NCBI RefSeq assembly: GCF_907164915.1
Contig: NC_061863.1
Span: forward strand, 36,057,382 to 36,121,381
Direction: 5' to 3'
From: Impatiens glandulifera
Taxonomy: Eukaryota > Streptophyta > Magnoliopsida > Ericales > Balsaminaceae
Length of the DNA stretch: 64,000 nucleotides
Part shown: piece after piece, positions 23,958 through 37,280 of the stretch
Layout of the letters: every line of letters begins with the position of its first letter
Numbering within the stretch: position 1 is the first letter of the stretch
Translations under genes and position numbers: made by a program
Notes under the pieces: generated by a model
Told to the model about the DNA's origin: nothing
Database searches by the model: none
Seen by the model: the letters and a program-made list of their open reading frames with translations, nothing else

Positions 23958-26900
23958 ATATAGTGACATAGAACATAAGGGGACTCAATGACCCTCTAAA
24001 ATGCAAAGAAATCAGGAGGATCATTGAGAACCAGAAGATCACAATTATGGGTATTCTTGAGACAAAAGTCAAAAGTCGAAACGTTGAGAAGGTTAGCAAG
24101 CTGTGTATTGATAGTAGTTGGGAAATCATTCACAACTCAAATGACAAAACGGGAAGAATTTGGGTTATTTGGGATAACAAATTTGTTGAGGTCAAGGCTC
24201 TCTTTTCGAATGATCAAGCAATCCTAGTGGAGGTCAAAGATAGAATCACAAGAATCGTGTTTAATCTTGCTATTGTCTATGGTAGCAACTCAAGCACTAA
24301 CAGAAGACTCCTCTGGAATTATCTAAGAAACTGGATCAGTAGTGATAAATCTTGGGCTATCCTCGGTGATTACAATGTAACCAGAAATGAATCTGATCGT
24401 AGCCTAGAATCTAAAATAACTCGGGATATGATTAACTTTAATGACTGCATCAGATATGGGTTGTATCGAGCCTACAAATTTTGGGAACTTCTTCACTTGG
24501 TCTTATACGAGAGGGAATGAACAAATTAGAAGAAGTAGAATTGACAAATGTCTGGTAAATGAGAACTGGATTAACCAATTTCCGAGAAGTCAACTTCACG
24601 TTCTAAATCCAAGTATATCTGATCACTGCCCGATTAAATTGTTCTGGAAAAATGAAGAAATGTTCAAAAGGCCCTTTAAAATTTTCAATTTTTGGATGTA
24701 TAACGACAAATTCAAGGGTATTCTCAAAAGTTTATGGTCTATAGATGTCAAGGGTTCCAACATGTACAGAGTTTCTGAGAAGCTTAAGCTCCTGAAGAAT
24801 CATCTCCAAAGTTTTGACAAGAAGAAGTTCAGCAATATCTCCAATAGAGTTCTGGTTGCTAGAGAAGAATTGGAAGAGGTTCAGAAAATGTTTTAAGGGA
24901 TGATAGTGATGAACAACTCAATGAAACAGAAAGGTATGCGCTTGAAAACTTCATGAAGCTGAGTCTGTTTGAAGAGAATTTTGTTAGACAAAAATCAAGA
25001 CAGAGTTGGATCTCGTTGGGTGACAAAAACACAACTTTCTTCTACATAAAATGCAAGGCTAGAAACATGAGAAATAATGTGTACAGGCTGAAGAATGATG
25101 ATGGTGAATATGTTCAGGGTCAAAAGGGTGTACAAGATCTGGCTATCGATTTCTAAAAGCAGCTTATGGTATAAGAAATCAGCATCAAATGCACCTGAAT
25201 ATCTTGTATCAGATTATTGATAGGAAAATCTCTGTAGAAAATAGTCGCGAGCTGATAAGGGTGGTCACGAGGGTTGAGGTTAAAGAAGCTCTATTTAGTA
25301 TTGATGGGAATAAAAGTCCGGGTCTTGATGGGTTTAATGCACAGTTCTTCAAAGACAATTGGTCGTTTGTGGGTAAAGACGTTAATGATGGGGTTCTGGA
25401 GTTTTTCAAGAACATGAAGATGTTAAAGTAATAGAATACGGCGGTCATAACCTTAATCCCCAAAACTGCGATACCCGAGAAAGTACAAGATTTCAGACTA
25501 ATTTCTTACAGCAATGTGATTTATAAAATAATTTCAAAAATCATTTCTAAACGCTTTAAAAATGTCATAGGAAAAATAAAAAATCTTAATCAATCTGCAT
25601 TCATCCCCGGTAGGACAATCTCTCATAATATTTTTCTCATAAAGAGCCTATTAAAAGGCTACGGGAAAAAGAAAATATCCCCGAGAGTGGCTTTCAAAAT
25701 AGATATCAAGAAAGTTTTCGACTCTATTAGATGGGAAGTCATTCAGAACATTCTTGTTGTTTCTACTTTTCTTATGATTTTATCGATTGGATTATGCAGT
25801 GCATTTCATCATCTTACTTTGTTGTTAGCGTCAATAGAGTCCACGGAGGCTATTTCAAGGGTGAAAACGGGGTAAGGCAAGGGGACTCCCTCTCTTATCT
25901 TTTCGTAGCTATCATGGTGATCTTTGAGAGCATCTTCGCGATGTTCCGAAAAAATCGTCCATACATCTTTCACCCATTCTGTGAAGTAGAGGAGGTTGAC
26001 GATTTGTTCATTCTAGCGCACGCAGATATTGATTCCATTAAAACTATTAGGGCTGCACTAACATTCTTTTCTAATTTTACAGGTTTAACTATTAATGAAA
26101 ACAAAGGTTTTGCATTTTATGGAGGCGTGAAGGACGAAACAAAGTAGGACATCTTCAACATCATGGGCATCAAGGAAGGCAACTTTCCCGTAAGGTACTT
26201 AGGAATTCCGTTAACCGCAAAGCAGATCGAGATCTCACACTACAAGCCGCTAATTGAAAAGGTAAAAAACACGATATCTGGCTGGGCAGCGGAAAAACTT
26301 TATTATACAGGGAGGATTGATCTTATCAAAATCGTGGTCATGGGCATAGTTGGCTACTGGGCACAAAAGATAGTCATTTCGAAGAAGGTAATGAAGGAGC
26401 TCGACACACTGATGAGGAACTTTATCTAGAGAAGTAGCGGAAGAGGAGGAAAGAAAGTCAAATGGACCGCTCTCTAAAAACTGAAGGACGAGGGAGGCAT
26501 CGGCTTGAAGAACTGTATCGAGTGGAACAAGGCTCTAACCTTCAAGAATTTGTGGGATTTGGAGCGCAATCAGGAGTCACTATGGATCAAATGGGTGCAT
26601 GTGAGGTTTATAAAACACGAAACCAACATCTGGACCTACAAAATTCACGAAGGTATGAGCTGGTCTCTAAAAAAGATTCTTAAACTAAGAAGCGATATTG
26701 CAGATATTTATGACATCCGGCTAGGGGACGGGAAAGAAACTCTATTCTGGCATGACCCCTGGTTCGAAAACCATCCTATCATCCACAAGGTGGAGTTTCA
26801 AAATATCCATATCAGAAGGGACTGCGCAAAAGCAAAAATCAGAGACATCAAAGACGGGAATTGGAACTCGCTCCTAAGAAGAATTACATAAGGAAAGAGG

Positions 26901-27507
26901 ATGCTTGATCATATAAGTAACATATAACTACACACAGACCGGATATTCATGAATGGAAAGCTGAGGACAATGGAAAGCTGGTATCGAAGAAAATATTGGA
27001 GGTAACCTGGGAAAAAGCACAGAAAGTAGATGGGCTCCTCTTGTATGGTCAACGAAGATTATCCCTCGACACCAGTTCATCCTATAGCTCGCCTTCTGGG
27101 AAAGACTTAGTACTCGTGATCGTATCAGCAAGTATATGAGCATTCCGGACGCGAGTTGTCTTCTATGCATAAGAAATGAAGAAACCATAGATCACCTATT
27201 CGGAAGTTGTTGTATTGCTTCAAGGCTTTGGGACAGATTCTATAAAAGTCTGGAGCTGATCAGTTTCACGAGCGAATGGAATGAAATCAAAGAAGCAGCA
27301 CTACTCAAAGACAAGGGAAATAAATTTGCAACAAACATGTTTAAGTGCGGTTTTGGAGCAGTGGTGTATAACATTTGGCAAGAACAGAATGCAAGTGTAT
27401 ATGGCAGAACCCGCAGAAGCATTGAAGAATTATTGAAAGATATTGTATCGGATTGCAGCACCCTCGCGAGAACGTGGAGAAGAATTTCAAACACTGAGCA
27501 GAACTAA
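23954..27507 (+). pseudogene. LINE ORF2: endonuclease, reverse transcriptase, zf-RVT (broken)
   Basis: It starts ATG at 23954 but meets a stop at codon 6, where relatives have Trp (VT*NIRGLNDPLK). Endonuclease motifs are present: GILETKV (catalytic Glu), LGDYNVTRNESDR and SDHCPIK. The reverse transcriptase has SPGLDGFNAQFFKDNW, SAFIPGRTISHNIFLIK, FKIDIKKVFDSIRW and GVRQGDSLSYLFVA. The catalytic F/YADD box reads EVDD after a short deletion. The zf-RVT end keeps CLLCIRNEETIDHLFGSCC. At least eight frame changes or stops (about 24480, 24896, 25156, 25431, 25800, 26147, 26429, 26891) rule out activity. Confidence 0.9.
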
Positions 27508-27730
27508 AATATCTACAAGAACTGGAATTTACCGTTTTTGGAACTCACTAGAATTGAAAGCATTATAATCAGATAATTCATTTAAGTTTTTAGGTTTTTT
27601 TTTATTCAGAATGTTACGACTTCAAAATAATTCTAGACCTGTCTAGAATGATCTCTTAAACTCGTGGGTTTTTTTTTCATTTTTGGGAATTTTAATGAAA
27701 TGACCCTAAGTCGTTTTTCCCCAAAAAAAA
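27508..27730 (+). other. LINE 3' untranslated region and tail
   Basis: This short AT-rich tail ends AATGAAATGACCCTAAGTCG followed by TTTTTCCCCAAAAAAAA. A close variant (TAAATAAATATGACTATAAGTC) ends the second LINE copy at about 53098, so this is the family's 3' end signature. Confidence 0.75.
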
Positions 27731-27744
27731 TATCTAGTTTTTTG

Positions 27745-27860
27745 TTGTGAAAGAATTATACAAAATTGATAGATTTCTATAAAATATTTATGTACAAACT
27801 CTATGGTTATGGGCCCTTTGACAATGTGTTTATCGCCTAGTGTTTTTCATGAGAATGTTG
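27745..27860 (+). pseudogene. Ty1/copia RNase H remnant (3' part)
   Basis: This continues the copia reading broken by the LINE at 14336. The frame FVVKELYKIDRF, then a stop, then a KIF/NIY-like piece corresponds to the copia region between the acidic cluster and the DN motif of RNase H. Only about 100 bp are readable. Confidence 0.55.
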
Positions 27861-28423
27861 CTTGTATGAGTGTCGTAGATATCAATCATCTCTAACTTCA
27901 GTGCGAGTTTGCAGTTTGGTTGTCTTTCAGTTTAGTTATTTTATAGATATTTATAAAAAATTTATTCTGATCATAAATTAAGTATTATTCAGTTCATTAA
28001 ACTTTGTATAATTATGTTTAAAGTATGATCTCACTAAAAACAAGTAGGACCGGTTAAAAATTGACATGAAAATATCACCGTGCATGAATTTTTCATTATT
28101 CGTATTCATGATATAATTTGTCAATTAATTGTACGGATTTATGTGATCATTATTGGATTTAGTTGTGATTAAATACAATGAAAACTTTTTGGTCTTATAT
28201 TGATAAAATTATGTATACATCAAATTAAAAGAACTATTGCATTTAAGGAAAATTTAAGAAAAGAGAATATTAAAAACAATTTTATCTAAGGAAAGTTTAA
28301 GGAAATAGAATATTAAAGATTTTTTATTATAAGGAAAAGAAGTTTCAGAAGATTAATTTAGGTACACTCTCGCAATATTCAGATTTAATTTCTCACAATT
28401 TAAATTAGGATTTAATTCGGATA
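27861..28423. other. AT-rich remainder of the copia host, nothing clear
   Basis: There is no ORF or recognisable repeat boundary. A purine-rich direct repeat (AAGGAAAATTTAAGAAAAGAGAATATTAAA-like, about 28239 and 28285) may be part of a decayed LTR. Confidence 0.4.
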
Positions 28424-28431
28424 ACTCTAAC

Positions 28432-29699
28432 CAGGGGCGGAGCCACACATGGGCTAGGGTGGACTCCAGCCCCACCTAAATTAAAATGTTAAAATAAAAC
28501 ATTTTATATATCTATTTGCTAAGTAACTCTTAGCCCAGTTGGCTATATAACTAAATTATGAAGATGAGGTCACACCCTGGCCTCACCTTTAATCTTAAAA
28601 TATTATTTTTATCTAAAAATTAATTCATAATTATTTTATTTTATACTAACAATATTTTCTAATATACAAATATTTATAATAATCCATAAATTTTAATTAA
28701 TATATAAATAAAGTATAAAAAATTATATATAAAATAATGTAAATCATATAATAATATTATTTATTTTAAAATTATATTTATATAATAATTATACATTATT
28801 TATTATTTATTTTAATATAATTAATAATACAAATTATTTATAAGGGTAAAATATAAAAATTAAAATAATAATAGTGTTTTATATTTCTTAATTTTAAACT
28901 ATTTCAAAATTTTATAAGAAAATATAAATTAATATTAATAAACAAGTTAAAATAGTTACATTGGTTTGATTCGGTATTTAAATAAAGAATTTGATATCCC
29001 TGCTCAAAAATCTAACAAATCTCCTAGAATTGATGTTGATGTAAGTTCTCTTAAACTTGATACAGCATTACGTATTCCGATATGAAAATATCCTTTTAAT
29101 CAAATGGATGAAATTAGACGAGCTTATATAAGATGGGGTCATATCAACCTATTAAGGATGAGTACCCGCCGACCAAATTTGGAAATCAAAATCGACGGTT
29201 CCAAAGTCATTTGTTTAATAAATTTACTTGGTTAGAATACTCTCCTTTGAAAGATGCTGCTTTTTGTTTCCCATGTTTCTTGTTTGAACATAAACAACCC
29301 CAAAAACCTACATTTACAATAGATGAATTCAAATATTGAAAGCGATTTAATGATGGGGATAGATGCTCTTTTGTTATGCATATAGGATGTAATATTTCAC
29401 CACATAATAAGTCAGTTGAATATCTTGATAATCTAATGAATATCCTTGTCATATTGACAAAGTACTGAATGCATAGTATTCAGATGAAAAACAAAATAAC
29501 AGATTACGGCTTACAGCAACTATTGAAAGCACTCGATGGCTAACTTTGCAAGCGTATGCATTGAGAGGGCATGACGAGTCTCCATCTTTGAATAATCGTG
29601 AAAATTTTATTGAAAAAAAAAAACGGAGTATAGAAAGTTAAATCTAAGATGCAAGTTGGAGTCAGCCCCAGATAATTTTTTATCTTGGCTCCGCCCCTG
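28432..29699 (+). mobile_element. hAT-family DNA transposon, non-autonomous
   Basis: The terminal inverted repeats are CAGGGGCGGAGCCA at 28432 and, in reverse complement, CAGGGGCGGAGCCA at 29699. Perfect 8 bp target duplications actctaac lie at 28424-28431 and 29700-29707. GGGGCGGAGC ends are typical of plant hAT elements whose transposase has an N-terminal TTF-type zinc finger, and a fragment of that transposase lies inside. At 1268 bp it lacks most of a transposase and must depend on a helper. The intact duplication suggests a fairly recent insertion. Confidence 0.95.
28970..29640 (+). pseudogene. hAT transposase fragment (TTF-type zinc finger region)
   Basis: Broken frames read NQMDEIRRAYIRWG, then after a frame change YQPIKDEYPPTKFGNQNRRF, FNKFTWLEYSPLKDAAFCFP, CFLFEHKQPQKPTFTIDEFK and RFNDGDRCSFVMHIGC, and finally LQAYALRGHDESPSLNN-like sequence near 29545. 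This is the N-terminal region of ZMYM1-like/TTF-type hAT transposases, with the CFPCFLFE zinc-ligand motif. The RNase-H-like catalytic core is missing, and a TGA at 29337 replaces an expected Trp. Confidence 0.85.
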
Positions 29700-29707
29700 A
29701 CTCTAAC

Positions 29708-31752
29708 ATGTATATTGTACGTTGCATTATCAGTTTTGATCTATTTGAACTAATGCAAGGTGACAACGCCCTAAGTCGATGAAATTCTATAAGATTTTAC
29801 TACCGAACAATATTTGGAACGCCATGAATTATTATTATCCAAAAACATAGTTCATTTATAGTAGATGTCAAATTGGCTATATTGTTTTATAATTCTCTTT
29901 CTCACATAATAGTGCATTGGTTCTGTAAGTCTAAGCTTTGAATTATTTTGGGAAATATTTTCTAAATTATTATTACCATAAGATTATCATAGTGAATCAT
30001 TGTTGAAACTTAATCATAGAGATTTGTGTAAGTAATTCTTAAATTGTGTATGTTTGATTAAAAGTTGTCATTTTCTCACTAGTGGAGGTTTGGTTTAGCT
30101 CCATATTGATCTCTACTTAAGTTATTTTATACCAATAACATCGACAATTTTAATCGCATTAGTTATATTTAGCATTTAGTTTTTAAAAAAAGAATTGTGG
30201 TAACTAAATAACACAAATAAAAATACTTATAAAAAATTGTGTAAAGTCATAGTTTAGTGGTAGAGCACATAAGTCATGTTCTCAAGGTCTTTACACCCGG
30301 ATCATTTAAAAAAAAATACTTATCAAGAATTATAGTTGAGACTAGAGATTTCGTTTACTCGAATCAATTACTCGTTCAGGTAAAGTTTTTATGACACCCT
30401 CCATCACGATTCAATATTTTTTCCTATCAAGACCTCAGATAAATCGATATACGCGTTATTACCAAAATATTAGAGATTTTTTATTTTTGCTAGTGTAGTA
30501 AATATTTAAATTTTCTACAAACATAGCAATATGAAGCAACTTCTTAATTTGATTATTTAAATTAATTTTAATCATATAGCATTTAATTAAAAAAAGAAAT
30601 AGTTTAATGGATTTTATACTTAGCAAAAAAAAGACTAACATTTTATACTTTTCCAAAATCACAATTAAATACTTACTCAAAATTCATCAACCTGCCTATT
30701 GAGTTAGGTCTATTGAGGCAGGAAGGAAGGGATGGGTCAAATCTGATCCACACTGACTTGTCGATATCTCTAGATTAAAAGAAGAAAACAAAATCTTAAA
30801 CCCAAAAGAAAACAAAATTTTCATAAAGAAAATTTTTCATTCTCATACTAAAATAAAAGAAACATTGATTAAGATGTTTACTAGATTGCTCCATCTATTA
30901 TGCAATTTTTGTGTTATATTTGTATGTTCTTTGGTGATATTAATTATAAGTTGTTGTGAATAACTTTTTTTTCTCCTCTTTTATTAATTTATTTTATTCA
31001 ATTGTTGTTTTCAATATATGATATTACAATTCAAGATATCTCTATTTAATACCCAAAAAAATATATATAAGTATATGGAAATCAAATATGAGATTTGGTT
31101 CAATTGCATATATATATACATATATAGTAGGATATCAATCTTATTATATGTTAGTTTTCCAAACTTCGTTCAATTATTATTTCCTTAAAAGTTGTGTGAT
31201 TTTTTTGTGCGTAAAAAATATGGTATTGAATATTGAGTAGTAATAAGATGTAATAAAATTTGATTTTTACTAAAACCATATTTGTTAAGTGATATTCCAA
31301 CAATATTTTATGATATTGAATATTAAGTAATAATAAGATGTAATAAAGTTTGATTTTTACTTGAACCATATTTATTGTGAGATTCCAACAAAATATTTTT
31401 GGTCACCTGAATTTATTTTGGGAACGGCCAACCTCCATTTAGATCAGAGTGTTGTTAATAAAAATCAAATCTGATATGTTTAATTTTTTTTAGATAAAAC
31501 CTTTTTAACTTGAAGTGTTATAATCTAATATGATAATCCGAAAACTTGAAAACATCTTGTCTCAAACTTCTTGTCTTTTTGTTTTATATAAAACACAACT
31601 AAAATAGATCATAATGTAATTTGTATGAGAGTGCACGACATTGTAATTAATATTATATTTATTTATGAGGTATATATCAATGCGTCCCTTTTACCATAGA
31701 TAAGTGTGTTTGCGGGTTACATACTTAATCTGTTTTTCTATTTTTTTTCCAA

Positions 31753-31783
<31 letters not shown>

Positions 31784-31969
31784 GTTAAAATTAATCTGTT
31801 AAAGAATGGTAACAAAATGTGACTTGTTGATAAAAGTGACTCCATTAAAAATAAGCAATTATCAGAAATTATTCAAATAGACTGAGAAAGAAGAAAGCAA
31901 AAGAGGAAAAAAATAAGCTAAGAAACACTACCGGATTGAAACAATCCAAATAATATATATATTCTTTTT
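29708..31969. other. AT-rich intergenic DNA with a weak tRNA-like segment
   Basis: No gene was seen. At about 30240-30300 the + strand reads CATAGTTTAGTGGTAGAGCA followed by CATGTTCTCAAGGTC, resembling the 5' half of a tRNA or SINE head, without a good B box. A duplicated 110 bp block (GATATTGAATATTAAGTAATAATAAGATG-type, about 31215 and 31315) and a TA microsatellite (31753-31778) are the only other structures. Confidence 0.5.
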
Positions 31970-34450
31970 AATAAGTACAATGAAACGAAAGAAATAATTA
32001 TATCAAAAAAAATTATAATTAGTGAAAGACAAATGAAAAAAAAAATAAAGACGAATATTAAGAGACTTTACATAAATCTTTTAAGAAAAGCGATGAGCCC
32101 TCCAACTAATTTCACTAACTTTCTAGAACGAAAAATAATGTCATAATAATGACGCTAAATAAGATACAAATCGATCGAATAATTAACAATAATTTAATAA
32201 GCACAACGAAACAAATAATGATATATATCAAAAAAAAAAAATTCATGAAAAAATCAACGGAGAAAACCAAAAACAGTCGCTAAGATACAAATAGATCGAA
32301 TAATAAATAACAACTATTTAATAAACACAACAAAACAAAATATGATATCGAAAAACTTAAAATGAATGAAAGACAATAAAAATAGAAAATAAAGACAGTA
32401 GATCAAGGATATCAAAAGACTAACGTGCATGGACATTTTTAAGAATAGCGACGAGCTCCCAATCAATTTCACTAATTTTTTAGAACGAAATTCAAATAAT
32501 ATAACAATGGCGTTAGGTAAAATAATGATTGATTGTTTAATAAATAACTATTTAATAAGCACGCCGAAACAAAATATGATATCGAAAAAATTAAAATTTG
32601 TGAAAACATTCAAAAAGAGAAATATTAAAAAAGTAGGTCACAAATATCATGAGACTAACGTACACAAAAATATTTTAAAATAGTGATGAACTCTCAAACC
32701 AATTTCATTTGACTTTTTAGAATAAATTGAAATAAAGTCATAATATTGACGTTAGGTAAGATATGAATCGATCGTGTTAGAATATAAGATAATATATATA
32801 AGATATTATCCCAAGATATTATCTTAAATATATATTATCTTATATTATAATCGATCATATAATAATTAACAACTATTTATTAAGAACTACGAAACAAAAT
32901 ATGATATCAAAAAATTAAAATTAATGAAAGACAATCAAAAGTGAAAACAAAGACGGTCGGTAAGTCATAGAGACTAACGTGCACAAACATTTTTAAGAAT
33001 AACTATGAGCTCCCCAACCAATTTCACTGATTTTCTAGAACAAAATTCAAATAACGTCATAATAATAACGTTAGGTAAGATACGGATCGATTGATTAATA
33101 AATAACAACTATTTAATCAGCGCGACGAAACAAAATGTAATATCGAAAAAGTTAAAATTTATGAAAACATTCAAAGAGAAAAACAAAAATAGTAGGTCAC
33201 GAATATTAAGAGACAAACACGTACGAAAATCTTTAAAATAGCGATGACCTCTCAAACCAATTTCACTTTACTTTCTAGAACCAAATTCAAATAATGTCAT
33301 AATTATGACTTTATGTAAGATACGAATTGATCGTGTAATATAATTAACAACTACTTAATAACAACGACGAAACAAAATATGATATAAAAAAATTAAAATT
33401 AATGAAAGACAATCAAAAGTAAAAACAAAGACGGTACATATATCAAGAGACTAACGTGCACGAACATTTTTAACAATAACTATGAGCTCCTTAACCAATT
33501 TCACTAATTTTCTAGAAAGAAATTCAAATAACGTCATAATAATGGCATAAGATACAGATCGATTGATTAGTAATCACAACAACAACAAAATATGATATCG
33601 AAAAAATTAAAATTTATGAAAACAATCAAAAGAGAAAAACAGAAATAGTGGTCACGAATATCAAGAGACTAACGTGCACAAAAATCTTTAAAAATAGCGA
33701 TGTCTCAAAACAATTTCACTTGACTTTCTAGAACCAAATTCAAATAACGTCATAATAATGACGTTAGGTAAGATACGAATCGATCGAATAATAATTAACA
33801 ACTAATTAATAAGCACAAAGAAACAAAATATGATATCGAAAAAATTAAAATTAATGAAAAACAGTCAAAAAGAAAAACAAAGACGGTATCACAAATATCA
33901 AGAGACTAACGTGCAACTGATTTTCTAGAACGAAATTCAAAAAACGGCATAATAATGATGTTAGGTAAAATACGGATGATTAATTAATAAATAGCAACTA
34001 TTTAATAAGTGATATAAAAGTAATTATGAAAATAATCGAAAGAGAAAAAAAAATAATATGTCACAAATATCAAGAGAATGTGTACGAGGATCTTTAAGAA
34101 TATCGTTGAACTCTCGAACCAATTCTACTGACTTTTTAGAATTAAATCCAAATAACGTCATAATAATGAAGTTACATAAGATACGGATCCATCGAATAAT
34201 TATTATTAACTATTGTAAAAAGTACAACGAAACAAAATATGATATCAACACAATTAAAATTAATAAAAGAAAATCATAAAAGAAAAACAAAGACGGTAGA
34301 TCACGAATATCAAGAGAGCAACGTACACAAAATTTTTAAGAGGAACGATAAACCCCCTAACTGATTTCACTAACTTTCTAGAACAAAATTTAAATAATGT
34401 AATCATAATGACGTTACATAATATACGAATTGAGATAAGTTCCATCCTCA
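31970..34450. repeat. Satellite-like tandem array, about 240 bp units in alternating A/B types
   Basis: About ten diverged units are recognisable by AATTTCACTNACTTTCTAGAAC at about 32095, 32449, 32687, 33007, 33244, 33484, 33700, 33915, 34109 and 34349. Typical spacing is 195-240 bp, with one 320 bp step caused by an insertion. Each unit also has GACTAACGTGCAC, ATAACGTCATAATAATGACG, GATCGATCGAATAATTAAC and ACAAAATATGATATCGAAAA. Units alternate between GAGCTCC...CTAATTTTC and CTCTCAAACC...CTTGACTTTC variants, giving a roughly 480 bp dimer. No coding function was seen; open frames inside are by-products of the repeat. Confidence 0.85.
32781..32847. repeat. 67 bp palindrome inserted in the satellite
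   Basis: A near-perfect inverted repeat has arms AATATAAGATAATATATATA and TATATATTATCTTATATTA around TTATCCCAAGATATTA. It sits in one satellite unit only and accounts for much of the extra length of the 32687-33007 step. It could be a tiny foldback insertion. Confidence 0.8.
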
Positions 34451-37280
34451 ACCCAATTTCACTCATTAAACCCACAAGTTTGTTCAACAAAAACAATTAC
34501 TCAATCATGTGTGAGATTTTCTCCATTGACTTTACAATAGAATTTGATCGAAAAGAATATTAATAAATTTACAAATATATGCCTAATTAATTAAATTATA
34601 ATTTTAAACATTATCTTGTATACTCAATATAATCCACCTTCCTATAAGTTACTGAACAAAAACTAGTTTCTAAGTAAATTATTACATTTTTTATTCAAAT
34701 ATAACTATTTCTAAATGGTTAGCTAAAAAATATTTGACTTTTGACCATCGTGGATTGACTTTGAACAAATTATTGTACGTTCAATTTCAACTTTTATACA
34801 CTTTTTACCTCTTTTGAGTCTTTTTAATTAATGCGTAAGTCATTAAAAAAAATATTTGATTTTGTCTGACATATATTAGAACTTTTTTTTAATGTATATG
34901 TGCTATAAATTTGGGAGAAAAAAAAACACTATGATGTTTAGATGATTATGTGATGTAAATTGTAGTTGGATGATTTATTTGTCAATAATTAATTGTTTTA
35001 TTTTACTTGTGTATTGAAGGGTGATTATTCTATATTTATTAATAATCACTTAATTGACACAATTTTCTTTATTAATGTCAATTTAAATAATAGACAATAT
35101 CACTTAACATTAGTCTTTATTTACATATATTCATATCTAGGTTATTAGAATTTTCAAAGTAAAGTCAACAATATATTGAAATCAGATTAATTCAAGTTTT
35201 AAAACAATTAACTTTAAATTTATTGACTACAATTCTTTCATGCTTTTTTTAAATGCAATTCAATTCACTCCCAATAATAATGTACATCAATTTAGTTATA
35301 TATAAAAAAAAATTATTAAATTTGATATTGTACTATACTTTATTATATGAATTATTAATTTATTTGTTGTTGTTATAATTGTATGTTTTCTTAAAATTTC
35401 TGGTACACAATTAAATTATAGATTTGTATTTTTAAATAGGTCCAATTCTTCTTTTCTTAGTGTAAATTAAAATAAACTTAAGTGATAACTCTATCATAGC
35501 TTACAAAGGTTCATAATTTTCTTTCTAGACTTCTACATTTAAAAAAAATATTTAATCATCTTTATTTAGCAAAAATGATAGCATCAAGAATTAAAATTAT
35601 GTGTCATTATATCATTGGTTGGAAAAATGATAAAAGGTGAGGAGAGAGAAGAGAGAGAAATTTTGTTATTTTGTTGACTAATCAAATTGCACGACATCAT
35701 TCCCTCCCATATTCCCTCCTTCAAATTCCCTCTCTCAATCATTTCTCTTTATAAAATTTGTTTTTTTATTCAACCAAATTAGCTACCTTAAGTTTGCTTT
35801 AATCATTCCTATCTTTTTTCAACATTATTATCTATTTCAACCATTAAATTATTTATTTTATTAACAAAAAATATTTTTGTTTTATTTTTATAAAATATAA
35901 GTTTTAAACAAAAAAAAAATACATTATATTAATTTAACTAATTAAAACCACAAATAACATATTTTTTCAATAAAACTTTTAAATAAATCAACATCAAATC
36001 TTTATGTAATCTTCAAGTTAAAATATAATAAATATGAGACTCTTCAACACTACTCTCATCTTCTACCATTCCAACCTCAAAATCTTATTTTGTAACAAGA
36101 GCTGAATTTATGCAATTAAAATATTATAATAAAAAAATTATAATATTTAATTAACTATACTAAATTATATTATTAATTGTAGGTATAATTTGAGTTTTTT
36201 TTAATGTAAAAAGCTAAAATTATCAGAAACAAATATTTACCATTTCCTTTAACTCAACTTTCTTCTTGATCCAACTCATATAAATTGTTATTCCCTTTCT
36301 AATTGAATGTGGCCAAATAATGAAGATGAATTATTATTGATCCCGCAATTACTACAAATGTCGCCTTCTTCTTCTTTGTGCCTAAAGATTTGATTATTTT
36401 AGAGATAGAAATAATAAAAGAGAGAGGAGAGATTTTTTTTTTTTAGCTTTTATAATAAAATAAAAAAAAAGAAAAAAAAAAGGAGTGAGATGCCATTTTT
36501 AATGGAAAATATTAGGTTTTAAAATCAAATATTAAACCCACAATTTTCAAAAAATATATTATAATTAAATCTTATTTAATTTACAAGGATATATTTATTT
36601 TAATTTATTATCTTTTAAAATAAATATCTTTAATATGAATTATAATATATATATATAATTAATAAAAATATTAAATATACATTACATTTAATCAGTTACT
36701 TTAAAAATAATATTATTAAAAAAATTAAATGATTTAACTCAATTCTAAGACTTTTTAAAATAAATAAATATTCAAATAAATAATATTATATTAAGATAAT
36801 ATTTTAATAAAGATAAATCATTATAAATTAAAAATATAAGAATAAACAAATACCCGTTAGTTTAGGATATATTAAGATAATACTATATAAATATGTTTAA
36901 AATTTTATTTTAATAAAAGATAAAGTTTTTATCAAAGAAAAAATAGTTTTGAAACATTCAAAAATAAAAATTATTCTTATTTAATTCATTTTTCTCTTGA
37001 AAGATTCTCATTTTTTTTCTTTTCAAATATATAACTACATAGAGTCAAGTCAATATATTTTAAATTTTATAAATTAATATATTAATTTTTTTTATAAATT
37101 ATTAATTTATTAAATAAATAATTTATAATTAATAACATAATATATATATTTTTAAATATTAGATTTATCTTTCATTTAACCTTACTAAAACAAAATAACA
37201 TATTAATATAAATATAAATTAGATTAAATAATGAATAATATTGTTAAATTATATAACAGAGTCCTCTTTTTCAGTGTTGT
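34451..37280. other. AT-rich intergenic DNA upstream of the demethylase gene
   Basis: I see no gene. A short MITE-like block occurs at about 35620-35760 (GGTGAGGAGAGAGAAGAGAG paired loosely with TCCCTCCTTCAAATTCCCTC). The rest is low-complexity A/T. Confidence 0.5.

Larger units (their letters stand above)
14351..27730 (+). mobile_element. L1-type LINE, split by a copia element
   Basis: This is a non-LTR retrotransposon of about 8.0 kb of its own sequence plus a 5.35 kb insertion. The target duplication is tatctaagttttttg (14336-14350) before and tatctagttttttg (27731-27744) after, differing by one base deletion. The order is ORF1 (14377-16397 and 21752-23957), ORF2 with endonuclease, reverse transcriptase and zinc-binding end (23954-27507), a short 3' region and an A-rich tail at 27723-27730. 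Multiple stops and frameshifts in both ORFs mean it is dead. The duplication and the continuation of copia homology on both sides make the boundaries firm. Confidence 0.9.

Noticed and set aside
30240..30300. tRNA gene
   Set aside because: It has an A-box-like 5' half but no matching T-arm or acceptor stem; at best a SINE or pseudo-tRNA fragment.
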